Positions 39,030 to 47,723 of a stretch of DNA of 64,000 bases are shown here, in pieces. The stretch lies in NCBI RefSeq assembly GCF_000421765.1, contig NZ_ATXQ01000003.1, positions 1 to 64,000 of the forward strand. Direction: 5' to 3'. The stretch is from Denitrificimonas caeni DSM 24390 (GTDB lineage Bacteria > Pseudomonadota > Gammaproteobacteria > Pseudomonadales > Pseudomonadaceae). The notes under the pieces are model-generated. The model was not told the origin of the DNA, did no database searches, and saw only the letters and a program-made list of their open reading frames with translations. How positions within the stretch are numbered: position 1 is the stretch's first letter; every line of letters begins with the position of its first letter. The position numbers and the translations under genes were made by a program.

Positions 39030-41252
39030 ATGCGTATCCCATTTGCTTATTCATTGCTGGCGTGTTCAATACTCAGCAGCAGCCTTGCCCTTGCCAATCA
39101 ATCCCCTGCACAACTGGGCTCAACCGTTGTCAGCGCCTCAGGTTTTGAGCAGAAAATCACCGATGCGCCAGCCAGTATTTCCGTGGTGAGCAACGCCGAT
39201 CTGCAAAAGAAACGCTACAGCAATCTCGCTCAAGCCTTAGATGATGTTGAAGGCATCGATGTTAAACAAACCACCGGAAAAACTGGCGGCTTAAACATCA
39301 GCATGCGTGGTATGCCTAGCGATTACACACTGATTTTAATTGATGGTCGTCGCCAAAACCCAGCGGGCAGTGTGACGCCGAACGGCTTTGGCGATACATC
39401 CACCAGCTTTATGCCACCAATGTCAGCCATTGAGCGCATTGAAGTGATCCGCGGCCCAATGTCGACCCTGTATGGCTCTGACGCCATGGGCGGCATCATT
39501 AATATCATCACTAAAAAAGTTGGCACTGAGTGGACTGGTAGCGTCACCGCAGACTACACCTACCAAGAAGAGCGTGACTTCGGCGATACCGGCGGCACCA
39601 GTTTTTACAGCAGCGGCCCGCTGGTTGAGGGCTTGCTCGGCCTCAACGTACGCGGTAGTTTCTTTGATCGCCAAGCATCAGATCTAACCTACGGTAACGG
39701 CATCAATGTCAGCAAACGCGGCCCCTCGCCGGTTGAAGGGCAAAACTTCAACCTTGGCGCTCGTTTGAACTTCACTCCACAGGATAACCATGACTTTGCT
39801 TTAGATTTTGAAAAAGGTCGGCAACGATACAATAACGATGACTGCCAACTGGGTACTTTAGATGGCAAAAAAGGCGGCGACGCGATCGATGGCTGCGCTG
39901 TTAACGATGTAAGTAAAGCCAATGGTTACAGTGATGAACTCAAGTTTGAGCGCACTCAATACGCCTTAACTCATACCGGTCGTTTTGATCTGGGTACGCT
40001 AGACAGTGCGATCACCTACAACACCACCGAAACCTTTGGTCGCACCATTCCTGGCACCATTGGCACAGGTTACGTCGGCTTTCCTGACATTGTTGGCGGC
40101 GATAAACGCACCTTAAAATCCACTGATTTAGTTGTCGACACTAAGTTTGTCACAGCGCTTACCGACAATACGGTCAGCACTCTTGGCGGCCAGTACTGGG
40201 ATGCTGAATTGGAAGACGGCATCGCCACCAAGAAGTTTAAGCAAGAGGCAGCTGCTGTCTTTGCCGAAAACGAATGGCACATGACCGATGATCTAGCTCT
40301 GACGTTGGGCGCGCGCTATGACCGCCACCAAGCATTTGGCGGCCATACCAGTCCACGTGCGTACTTAGTCTGGAACACCAATGATAATTGGACACTGAAA
40401 GGCGGCGTGAGCAAAGGCTATAAGACTCCAAGTTTGAATGATCTACACAGTGGTATTAACGGTGTGACCGGACAAGGTAAAACCACCACAATCGGCAACC
40501 CCAACTTAAAGCCAGAAACCAGTACCAGCACTGAGTTTGGCGTATATTTTGATAACCTTACCGGTTTTAATGCCAACGCCACAATTTTCCATAACAAATT
40601 TAAAGATAAAATCGCCACCGGCAATCCCATTATCGATCCACTCTGCGCCGGTAATACGGGCGGCGAGTGCTCTCAAAAAATTAACGTTGATGAAGCCATT
40701 ACCCAAGGTTTTGAACTGGCAGGTCGCTGGCAATTCGCTGATGCTTGGAGCATCAACGCCAACTACACCTTTACTGACAGCGAGCAGAAAAGCGGCACAG
40801 ATAAGGGCGAACCTTTAACCAATACACCGAAGCACTTGGCTAACGCCAGCTTAAATTGGGCCACCACAGACAAGCTTAATTTGTGGCTGAAAAGTGAATA
40901 CCGCGGCGAACGCGCACGTTTCACCTCAAAATACGCCAACCTTGCCAACGCCAATGGCAGTTACTCCACCAGCCAGTCTATTTATCAAAATCTTGGCAAG
41001 AACATGCAAGCTTATACCTTGTTCCACTTAGGCGGTTCATATCAAGCCACTGAAGAATTGACTCTCAACGCCACCATCTACAACCTGCTCAATAAAGACT
41101 TTGTTAAAGGCAAAAGTTACGCCACCTACAGCAATGCTGGCGTCGCTAACGGTATCGCTTACGGCACAGACTACACGCACTCCACTTCAGGCTCTTCAGG
41201 CACCATTGAAGAAGGCCGTCGCCTATGGATGTCAGCCACCTACGCGTTCTAA
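39030..41252 (+). CDS. TonB-dependent outer membrane receptor (FepA/CirA type)
   Basis: Outer membrane gated channel for a ferric chelate. Signal peptide (ending LALA), then a TonB box region and plug domain (ALDDVEGIDVKQTTGKTGG, RIEVIRGPMSTLYGSDAMGG), then the 22-strand barrel ending in the aromatic F (ATYAF). Two cysteine pairs, in DDCQLG...DGCAVN and DPLCAG...GGECSQ, probably form disulfides in extracellular loops. It resembles catecholate/colicin receptors; the ligand is unknown. The start at 39030 is preferred over 39018 because GGAG precedes it and the signal peptide begins there. 740 residues. Confidence 0.9.
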   Translation: MRIPFAYSLLACSILSSSLALANQSPAQLGSTVVSASGFEQKITDAPASISVVSNADLQKKRYSNLAQALDDVEGIDVKQTTGKTGGLNISMRGMPSDYTLILIDGRRQNPAGSVTPNGFGDTSTSFMPPMSAIERIEVIRGPMSTLYGSDAMGGIINIITKKVGTEWTGSVTADYTYQEERDFGDTGGTSFYSSGPLVEGLLGLNVRGSFFDRQASDLTYGNGINVSKRGPSPVEGQNFNLGARLNFTPQDNHDFALDFEKGRQRYNNDDCQLGTLDGKKGGDAIDGCAVNDVSKANGYSDELKFERTQYALTHTGRFDLGTLDSAITYNTTETFGRTIPGTIGTGYVGFPDIVGGDKRTLKSTDLVVDTKFVTALTDNTVSTLGGQYWDAELEDGIATKKFKQEAAAVFAENEWHMTDDLALTLGARYDRHQAFGGHTSPRAYLVWNTNDNWTLKGGVSKGYKTPSLNDLHSGINGVTGQGKTTTIGNPNLKPETSTSTEFGVYFDNLTGFNANATIFHNKFKDKIATGNPIIDPLCAGNTGGECSQKINVDEAITQGFELAGRWQFADAWSINANYTFTDSEQKSGTDKGEPLTNTPKHLANASLNWATTDKLNLWLKSEYRGERARFTSKYANLANANGSYSTSQSIYQNLGKNMQAYTLFHLGGSYQATEELTLNATIYNLLNKDFVKGKSYATYSNAGVANGIAYGTDYTHSTSGSSGTIEEGRRLWMSATYAF

Positions 41253-41266
41253 CTTTCCACTCGTTT

Positions 41267-41303
41267 AAACACCACTCGCATTCAACATGCGCGGGTGGTG
41301 TTT
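41267..41303 (+). other. Strong intercistronic hairpin after the TonB receptor
   Basis: Stem AAACACCAC / GTGGTGTTT (9 bp) with an inner CGCAT / ATGCG helix, 15 bases past the receptor stop and 16 before the PepSY gene start. It has only three terminal T. It could cut back transcription into the reductase genes or stabilise the receptor mRNA. Confidence 0.6.
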
Positions 41304-41318
41304 GCATCAGGTCTCCTT

Positions 41319-41918
41319 ATGCGTCCTCCTGTTTGGCTCGGCACACTTCGGCAATGGCACTGGATCAGCTCGGCACTGTGCTTAGCTGGCATGCTGCTGT
41401 TTGCCGTCACCGGCATAACTCTAAATCACGCCAACCAAATTAGTGCTAAACCGCACATCGTTACCCTCGACAGCGCCTTACCAAAGCCATTACTCGCAGA
41501 ACTGCAACTCGCCGCAACACAACAACACATACCCCCATCGACACAGCAATGGATTGAGCAACAACTGCAGCGCTCAATCAATCCAAGCCTTGTGGAATGG
41601 CCGGCTGATGAGCTGTATCTGGCCTTACCGCGCCCTGGCGGAGATGGTTGGTTCAGTCTTGATTTGGACACTGGTGATTTTCTCTATGAAAGCACCGATC
41701 GCGGCTGGATCGCTTATTTAAACGACCTCCATAAAGGCCGTAACACCGGCGAAGCATGGTCTTGGTTTATTGATATTTTTGCTGGTATTTGCGTGGTGTT
41801 TAGCTTCACCGGTCTGTGGCTATTAACGCGGCAAACTAAGATGCGCCCAAGCACTTGGCCGGTCACCTTGGCTGGCTTGGTAATCCCACTACTGATCATG
41901 CTGTTATTTATTCATTAA
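41319..41918 (+). CDS. PepSY-associated membrane protein
   Basis: A 199-residue inner membrane protein with helices near residues 14-32, 147-166 and 177-196. A periplasmic PepSY-like segment lies between them (WFSLDLDTGDFLYE). Conserved histidines at the membrane edges (RQWHW, LNHAN, NDLHKG) are placed as in PepSY-TM iron reductases, where they are thought to bind heme. ATG at 41319 is preferred over the upstream GTG at 41295, which falls inside the hairpin. In this cluster it is the likely membrane electron carrier from the reductase at 43343 to periplasmic ferric chelates. Confidence 0.82.
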   Translation: MRPPVWLGTLRQWHWISSALCLAGMLLFAVTGITLNHANQISAKPHIVTLDSALPKPLLAELQLAATQQHIPPSTQQWIEQQLQRSINPSLVEWPADELYLALPRPGGDGWFSLDLDTGDFLYESTDRGWIAYLNDLHKGRNTGEAWSWFIDIFAGICVVFSFTGLWLLTRQTKMRPSTWPVTLAGLVIPLLIMLLFIH

Positions 41919-41932
41919 AGAAGGATCGCTCC

Positions 41933-42442
41933 ATGCTTAAACACGCTCTTGCTGTGTGCGCTTTAGCAACCAGTCTGTCGGTTAGCGCTGCGGACTTACA
42001 GATTGAGATCGAAATACCTCGCCTCGATGTTGCGGAATATCACCGCCCTTACGTTGCGCTGTGGATTGAACAAGACAATCAGCATATTACCGACTTAAAT
42101 GTTTGGTATGACCTGAAAATGAAAAACAACGAGGGAGAAAAATGGCTCAAAGATATGCGCCAATGGTGGCGGCGCAGCGGTCGCAGCCTTGAGTTGCCCG
42201 TCGATGGTGTCAGCGCTGCCACCCGTGCCGTGGGCACACACACAGTCAACTTTAGCCGTGACAGCGCTGCTTTAAAGCCACTCAAAGCGGGCAACTATGA
42301 GCTGCTGGTTGAGGCCGCTCGCGAAGTTGGCGGTCGTGAAATTCTGCGTATCCCCTTTAGCTGGCCAGCACAGCAAACGCAAGTCGCTCGCGCACAAGGT
42401 AGCTCCGAGCTTGGTCGTATCACCCTCACCGTCAATCCTTAA
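41933..42442 (+). CDS. DUF2271 periplasmic protein
   Basis: A cleavable signal peptide (residues 1-19, ending VSAA) precedes a DUF2271 domain (LQIEIEIPRLDVAEYHRPYVALWIE region; KWLKDMRQWWRRSGR). Its function is not known, but it recurs with PepSY and DUF4198 genes in iron clusters. The frame opens 26 codons earlier inside the PepSY gene, but ATG at 41933 has an AAGGA site and the signal peptide. 169 residues. 14 bases after the PepSY gene. Confidence 0.85.
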   Translation: MLKHALAVCALATSLSVSAADLQIEIEIPRLDVAEYHRPYVALWIEQDNQHITDLNVWYDLKMKNNEGEKWLKDMRQWWRRSGRSLELPVDGVSAATRAVGTHTVNFSRDSAALKPLKAGNYELLVEAAREVGGREILRIPFSWPAQQTQVARAQGSSELGRITLTVNP

Positions 42443-42454
42443 GGAACCCACAGT

Positions 42455-43336
42455 ATGAAACCTATGTTTAAATGGACCGCACTGGCGTTAGCCTTATGTT
42501 TACCACTCAGCGCTAACGCTCACCGTGCCTGGATGCTGCCTTCCGCCACGGTACTCTCCGGCGAAGAGCCTTGGATTACCGTGGATGCCGCGGTATCCAA
42601 TGATATTTTCTATTTTGAGCACTTTCCGCTACAAATTGAGGGCGTCGGTGAACCCTTGGTAATGCCTGGACAAAACCCCGCGGCTAAAGCTCCTGCACAC
42701 CCACGTGCACAACTGCAGATTTTTCGCCCAGACGGCAGCTTAGCGCAGCCGCAATTTGGCAATACTGGCCGCTATCGCAGCACCTTCGACGTTCAGCTAA
42801 ATCAGAAAGGCACTTGGAAACTGGCAATTGCCAACCATGGTTTACTTGCCCGTTATAAAGAAAATGGCGAAATGAAGCGCTGGTCAGGCCAAGCAGCAGA
42901 TTTTGCCAAACACGTGCCCAAAGACGCAGAACAGCTACAAGTCACTGAAACGTCCAGCCGCATGGAAGTTTTTGTCACTTCAGGGCAACCCTCTGAGCAC
43001 GTGCTGCAACCGACTAACAACGGCTTAGAGCTGGTGGCAAACACCCACCCCAATGACCTCTTTGCCGGTGAAGCAGCAAAATTTACTTTCCTGCTCGATG
43101 GTAAACCCGCGGCGGATTTAAAAGTCACGGTGATTGCTGCAGGGATTCGCTATCGCGATGAACTCAATGACATGCAGCTGACGACCGACAAAGATGGCGC
43201 AGTTTCCATCACTTGGCCACAGGCTGGTATGTATTGGCTCGAAGCGATCAGCAGCCAGCCGATCAAAAACCCTGCATCGCCGGCAAGCCAAAAACGCGCC
43301 AGCTACACCGCTACACTTGAAGTGTTAGCGCCGTAA
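42455..43336 (+). CDS. DUF4198 periplasmic protein
   Basis: A signal peptide (residues 1-22, ending ANAH) is followed by a DUF4198 domain beginning HRAWMLPSATVLSGEEPW. The family is related to periplasmic parts of metal (nickel/cobalt-type) uptake systems. The first mature residue is histidine, as seen in some metal-binding periplasmic proteins, which fits metal handling but is only suggestive. 293 residues. It lies 12 bases after DUF2271 and 6 before the reductase gene. Confidence 0.85.
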   Translation: MKPMFKWTALALALCLPLSANAHRAWMLPSATVLSGEEPWITVDAAVSNDIFYFEHFPLQIEGVGEPLVMPGQNPAAKAPAHPRAQLQIFRPDGSLAQPQFGNTGRYRSTFDVQLNQKGTWKLAIANHGLLARYKENGEMKRWSGQAADFAKHVPKDAEQLQVTETSSRMEVFVTSGQPSEHVLQPTNNGLELVANTHPNDLFAGEAAKFTFLLDGKPAADLKVTVIAAGIRYRDELNDMQLTTDKDGAVSITWPQAGMYWLEAISSQPIKNPASPASQKRASYTATLEVLAP

Positions 43337-43342
43337 GCAGGC

Positions 43343-44677
43343 ATGTTTGAGATCGTTGCTGACAGTAGCCGCCAGCTCATTGCTGCTGGCGTGCTACTGA
43401 GTTATTGCGCATGCTGCATTGGGTCTTGGCGTGGTTATCGCGCCAAGCAACGCAGCATTTCTCACGCGACAGGAGATCGGCTCATTGTCTGGGCCAGCCA
43501 AAGTGGTAACGCCCAGCAGCTTGCTCAGCAACTGCAGCAACAACTCAGCCAAGCGGGCAAACCTGCAGGCTGTTTAGCGCTAGAACAGCTCAGTAGCAGC
43601 CTGCTACAAAAAAGCACAGAAATCATTTTTATCGTCAGCACCTTCGGCGAGGGTGAAGCGCCTGAACATGCACGCTTTTTTTTAAAAAAACTAACCGTCG
43701 AGTGCAGTCTTCAGCATTTAAAGATTCATGTACTGGGGTTGGGTGATCGCCGTTACCCTGAATTTTGTAAGTTTGCTGAGCAACTGCAAGCCCGCTTAAT
43801 CGCACAGGGTGCCACACTCAGCTTACCCTTGATGACAGTGGACAATATGCAAGCAGAGCAGCTGGCACACTGGCAGCAGTGTATGGCTGCACACTTTGCC
43901 ATCGACGCTATTGCAGCGAGCCAATACCAACCCTCTTGGTTTCATGCCACTCTGCTCGAGCGCCAGCATCTCAATCCGTACAGCAACAGCCCAGGTCTTT
44001 ATAAACTGCGTTTTCAAACCGCGTACTGTGACTGGCAAGCTGGCGATACTGTGCGGGTTCATCCCTTCAATAATCCAGCGTTTAGCACCCGTGAATACTC
44101 CATTGCATCGAGCGCAGCCAGTGGCTATTTAGAACTGATTGTGCGTCTTAACTACGATGCCAAACAAACGCCGGGGCAATGCTCAGGCTGGCTCTGTACA
44201 GCACTTAACATTAACGACAGTATTGTTTTTAGTCGCTGCACTAAACCTAACTTTCACGCTACAGCGCACGACAAACCGGCGATTTTTATTGGCGCTGGCA
44301 GCGGTTTAGCTGGCTTAAGAGCACACCTTGCCGAACGACCAAAGTTAAGCCAAAACTGGCTCATTTTAGGTGAGCGTTGCCCGCGCACTGATCGACTGCT
44401 GCCTGAAGAATTACACCAATGGCAACGCAGTCAGCACCTCACTTATCTTGATTACGCGTTTTCCCGCGATGCAAACACACCGCGTTATGTGCAAGATTAT
44501 CTAGTTGAGCAGCAACAGCGTTTAATCAGCTGGCTCGAGCAAGGAGCGACAATTTATGTTTGCGGTCGCTTGCAAGGGATGGGGCGTGGTGTGCAAGAAA
44601 CCTTGACGCAGTTGCTCGGTGCAGAGCAGCTGCAGAGCTTGCAGCAACAAGGACGTTATCGTACTGATCTATATTGA
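43343..44677 (+). CDS. Membrane-anchored FMN/FAD reductase (sulfite-reductase-flavoprotein-like)
   Basis: Diflavin reductase of the CysJ/cytochrome P450 reductase type, 444 residues. One N-terminal membrane helix (about 11-28) is followed by basic residues, placing the rest in the cytoplasm. The flavodoxin domain (45-185) has ASQSGNAQ for FMN and STFGEGEAPEHA. The FAD/NADPH part has REYSIASS, GQCSGWL, IGAGSGLAGLRAHLAER and YVCGRLQGMGRGV, and ends in an aromatic Tyr. It likely takes electrons from NADPH and passes them to the PepSY protein. It is not a real CysJ: no cysI lies nearby and it has a membrane anchor. Confidence 0.87.
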   Translation: MFEIVADSSRQLIAAGVLLSYCACCIGSWRGYRAKQRSISHATGDRLIVWASQSGNAQQLAQQLQQQLSQAGKPAGCLALEQLSSSLLQKSTEIIFIVSTFGEGEAPEHARFFLKKLTVECSLQHLKIHVLGLGDRRYPEFCKFAEQLQARLIAQGATLSLPLMTVDNMQAEQLAHWQQCMAAHFAIDAIAASQYQPSWFHATLLERQHLNPYSNSPGLYKLRFQTAYCDWQAGDTVRVHPFNNPAFSTREYSIASSAASGYLELIVRLNYDAKQTPGQCSGWLCTALNINDSIVFSRCTKPNFHATAHDKPAIFIGAGSGLAGLRAHLAERPKLSQNWLILGERCPRTDRLLPEELHQWQRSQHLTYLDYAFSRDANTPRYVQDYLVEQQQRLISWLEQGATIYVCGRLQGMGRGVQETLTQLLGAEQLQSLQQQGRYRTDLY

Positions 44678-44692
44678 GATGGGCTGTGGAGC

Positions 44693-45382
44693 TTAACGTG
44701 CCCAGCGTCTGAGCAAATTATGGTACACACCGGTCAGCTGCACACTGGTGGCATGGCCGACACCGAGCGCTTGATTGACTTCTTGAATACTGGTGTCCAG
44801 ATCAAACAGCAAACTGCGCTGCGCATCTTCACGAATCAGGCTCTGTAGCCAAAAAAACGAGCAGACTCGCTGGCCACGCGTGATCGGCATCACCTGATGC
44901 AAGCTGCTTGATGGATACAGAATCATATCGCCAGCCGGTAACTTCACACTGTGCGCACCGTAAGTGTCTTCCACCACCAGTTCACCGCCATCGTATTCAT
45001 CCGGCTCGCTAAAAAACAAAGTCGCCGATAAATCTGTACGCACTTTTTGCCCAGTGCGGGGATCAGTGCGAATGGCGTTATCGACATGAATACCAAAACC
45101 TTGGCCTGCTTGATAACAGTTAAATAGCGGTGGAAAAATCGTCTCAGGTAAAGCTGCTGAGATAAATAATGGATTACTCTGCAGCGCCTGCACAATCAGT
45201 GCACCAATATTGATCGCAATAGCGGAGTCTTGCGCGAGCTGTAAATTGTTTTTTGCCATTGCCGACTGAAAGCCCGCGGTGACGTTACCGTCCTGCCAAC
45301 TGGCTTGTGCCAATAACTGGCGACAGTCTTGCACCTGCTGCGCGGTTAGTACATTAGGGATATGTAGCATCATAATTTTCAT
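44693..45382 (-). CDS. piuC: PKHD-type Fe(II)/2-oxoglutarate hydroxylase
   Basis: Fe(II)- and 2-oxoglutarate-dependent dioxygenase of the PiuC/YbiX family, found beside PiuA receptors; the substrate is unknown. The iron ligands are H99 and D101 (HVDNAIR) and H162 ([10 protein letters not shown]), and R172 would bind 2-oxoglutarate. 229 residues. It follows piuA across a hairpin. The start is uncertain among ATG 45382, 45373 and 45370; the later ones resemble other PiuC N-termini. Confidence 0.9.
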   Translation of the reverse strand: MKIMMLHIPNVLTAQQVQDCRQLLAQASWQDGNVTAGFQSAMAKNNLQLAQDSAIAINIGALIVQALQSNPLFISAALPETIFPPLFNCYQAGQGFGIHVDNAIRTDPRTGQKVRTDLSATLFFSEPDEYDGGELVVEDTYGAHSVKLPAGDMILYPSSSLHQVMPITRGQRVCSFFWLQSLIREDAQRSLLFDLDTSIQEVNQALGVGHATSVQLTGVYHNLLRRWAR

Positions 45383-45386
45383 CTCA

Positions 45387-45418
45387 AAACGCCCTCTACG
45401 CGCAAAGCCTAGAGGGCG
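45387..45418 (-). terminator. Attenuating terminator between piuA and piuC
   Basis: Stem CGCCCTCTA / TAGAGGGCG (45390-45418), followed on the minus strand by four U, immediately before the piuC start. It probably lets only part of the piuA transcription reach piuC. Confidence 0.65.
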
Positions 45419-45425
45419 AGTTAGC

Positions 45426-47615
45426 TTAGAACTTATACGTAGTGGATAAAATCACATTACGCCCATCACCAAACTCAACAGCTGATGAACGTGAATCAGC
45501 CCCTGCGTTTTGGCGTACACGTTCAACATAGTCTTTATCGAAGATGTTATTCATATTGAGCTGCACATTGAGCTGGTCATTGACTTGATAAGCGACCAAA
45601 GCATTGTGCACCCAGTACTCAGCTAGTTTGGCGCTATCCGCCGAAGTGACATTACGCTGACTGACATAACGGCTACCATAACCCACTTGCCAGCCTTGTG
45701 GTAAATCGTAGGTGGTCCACAAGTTGAATGAGTGCGGCGGTGTATTGGCTAAGGCTTGGCCTTTTTTCTTCGCATCATTGGACTTGGTGGTTTCACTGCT
45801 TAAATAGGTGTAGTTAGCATAGACCTTCCAGTCGTCAGTCACTTTACCCGTGGCAGCTAACTCCACACCTTGCACGCGCTGCTCACCAGCAAGACGATAA
45901 GAGCCATCAGCGAGCTGTTCACGCGCATTGGTTTTTTCCACACGGAAAATCGCACCGTCCAACTCTAAAGCGCTGTTGAAGAAGGTCCACTTGGTCCCCA
46001 GCTCGAGTGTGCGGTTTTTCTCTGAGGACAAATCAGCCGTTGCATTACTAACACCTGAACCCATCGACGTTAAAAACTCAGCAGATGGGTTAAAAGAAGT
46101 ACCATAGGCCACATAAATTCGACCATTATCCGCAGGCTTGTAAACTAAACCGGCACGGCCACTGAGTTTTTTGTCTTCAGTGCGATACTTCTCATATTTT
46201 CCAGTATTAACTGTAGTTTTTTCATAGTCGCCATTGAGCCAGTCATAGCGTAAGCCCAAATTGATATCCCATTGTGGCGTTAAGCTAATGGTATCAAAGG
46301 CATACACAGCTTTATTGGTCAGATGAGTCTCGGTGTTATCCAAAGAGGTGCGCTGCGCGGGACCAGCGTAATAGCCTGGAGGATTGTATAAGTCATAATC
46401 AATGCCAGTAAAATCAAAGGCGTGGTTGTAAGCTTCGCGCTCGTAGGTTTCGCGGGAGATTTCGCCACCGGCCACCCAACTGTGCTGCATGCCTAATAAT
46501 TTATTCTCACCAATCAAACTCAGCTGATTGATCCACATTTGTGACTCGACATCGCGACCATAACCTTGTGGGCCGGCTGGTTTATAACGGCCTGGCGGTA
46601 AGCCAGTCACATTGACATGCGCAGCAGAAATCACGGTATCGCGATCAATCCGGCTGTAGCGGGTTAAGTTCTGCACTTGCAGTGTATCGCTGATATCGTG
46701 CTCAAATTTAACCGTGAAAGCGTCGCTAGTGATTTCTTCTTTATCAAAGTTGCGAAAACCAAAATAATCATCACGACTGACACCAGACAGCTTTTTACCG
46801 TCGCGCGCTGGCACACCGTAGTCGGGCAAGTTGTCGTCGACCTGATGGAAATAGCTCAGCGTTAAGCGCGTGGCGTCACTCAGACCAAACAACACCGATG
46901 GCGCAATGCCCCAACGTTTACGGTCAATGTCATCACGGCCTGGCACATCATTTTCGTGTGCCATTAAATTTAAACGAAACGCACTGCCAGTGCCCACGCC
47001 TTCTAAGCGCTGATTGGCATCCAGAGTCATGCGGTGATAACCATCGGTACCTAAGGATGCTCCGAGTTCAGCAAAATTACGCTGCTTAGGCGCTTTACTG
47101 GCTTGGTTGATGCTACCACCGGTAGTACCGCTGCCACCAAATACTGAGTTAGGGCCTTTAATTACCTCAACGGCTTCAATATTAAAGGTGTCAGTGCGAT
47201 TGGTTTGTGTACTGTCGCGTAGGCCATCAATTTGCATATTGGCATTGGCGCTAAAGCCACGAATATTGATGCTGTCACCTGAACCACCACCCCCCTCACC
47301 GGCATTGAAGGTGATACCTGAGACGTTGCTCAGGACTTGGCGCAAGCTCAGTGCTTGCTGCTCTTTAATCACTTCAGCAGGAATAACCTGAATGGTTTGT
47401 GGCGTATCAAAAAGCGGTGCAGTGTTTTTCACCGAAACCGAATGCGTGCTGCGATAAGCAGGTGTTTCACCGACGACAGTTTGTGAATCCAGCTCAACTG
47501 CCGATGTGGATTCTTGGGCAACTGAGATATGGCTGGCGGAAGCAAGCGCAATACCAACAGCCGTCACCAACAAAGAACGCGGTTGTTTTTTTGAAGAAAC
47601 GATTGATGCAGGCAA
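45426..47615 (-). CDS. piuA: TonB-dependent siderophore receptor (PiuA/Fiu type)
   Basis: Outer membrane receptor for catecholate-type ferric siderophores; PiuA homologues also admit siderophore-linked beta-lactams. Signal peptide (ending SVAQ), plug domain ([39 protein letters not shown]) and a barrel ending in TYKF. Translation starts at TTG (47613-47615) behind an excellent GGAGGA site with a 6-base spacer; no in-frame ATG is nearby. 729 residues. A Fur box and an ANR box lie upstream, and piuC lies downstream. Confidence 0.9.
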   Translation of the reverse strand: MPASIVSSKKQPRSLLVTAVGIALASASHISVAQESTSAVELDSQTVVGETPAYRSTHSVSVKNTAPLFDTPQTIQVIPAEVIKEQQALSLRQVLSNVSGITFNAGEGGGGSGDSINIRGFSANANMQIDGLRDSTQTNRTDTFNIEAVEVIKGPNSVFGGSGTTGGSINQASKAPKQRNFAELGASLGTDGYHRMTLDANQRLEGVGTGSAFRLNLMAHENDVPGRDDIDRKRWGIAPSVLFGLSDATRLTLSYFHQVDDNLPDYGVPARDGKKLSGVSRDDYFGFRNFDKEEITSDAFTVKFEHDISDTLQVQNLTRYSRIDRDTVISAAHVNVTGLPPGRYKPAGPQGYGRDVESQMWINQLSLIGENKLLGMQHSWVAGGEISRETYEREAYNHAFDFTGIDYDLYNPPGYYAGPAQRTSLDNTETHLTNKAVYAFDTISLTPQWDINLGLRYDWLNGDYEKTTVNTGKYEKYRTEDKKLSGRAGLVYKPADNGRIYVAYGTSFNPSAEFLTSMGSGVSNATADLSSEKNRTLELGTKWTFFNSALELDGAIFRVEKTNAREQLADGSYRLAGEQRVQGVELAATGKVTDDWKVYANYTYLSSETTKSNDAKKKGQALANTPPHSFNLWTTYDLPQGWQVGYGSRYVSQRNVTSADSAKLAEYWVHNALVAYQVNDQLNVQLNMNNIFDKDYVERVRQNAGADSRSSAVEFGDGRNVILSTTYKF

Positions 47616-47650
47616 GGGAAATCCTCCTCTTTATGGGAGGAGGAATCCTA

Positions 47651-47669
47651 AATGATAACGATTATCATT
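47651..47669. promoter_or_regulatory. Fur box upstream of piuA
   Basis: AATGATAACGATTATCATT is a near-perfect palindrome of the Fur type, 36 bases before the piuA start. It implies iron repression of piuA-piuC. Confidence 0.88.
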
Positions 47670-47681
47670 GCTATTGTTTTA

Positions 47682-47695
47682 TTGATATATATCAA
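47682..47695. promoter_or_regulatory. ANR/FNR box upstream of piuA
   Basis: TTGATATATATCAA matches the ANR/FNR consensus TTGAT-N4-ATCAA at every fixed position. It lies 13 bases upstream of the Fur box, so a transcript starting about 41 bases downstream of its centre would place the -10 region inside the Fur box. Oxygen-responsive activation of an iron-repressed receptor is inferred. Confidence 0.7.
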
Positions 47696-47723
47696 CTCAC
47701 TTTTGTTATATCAACCGTAGCTC

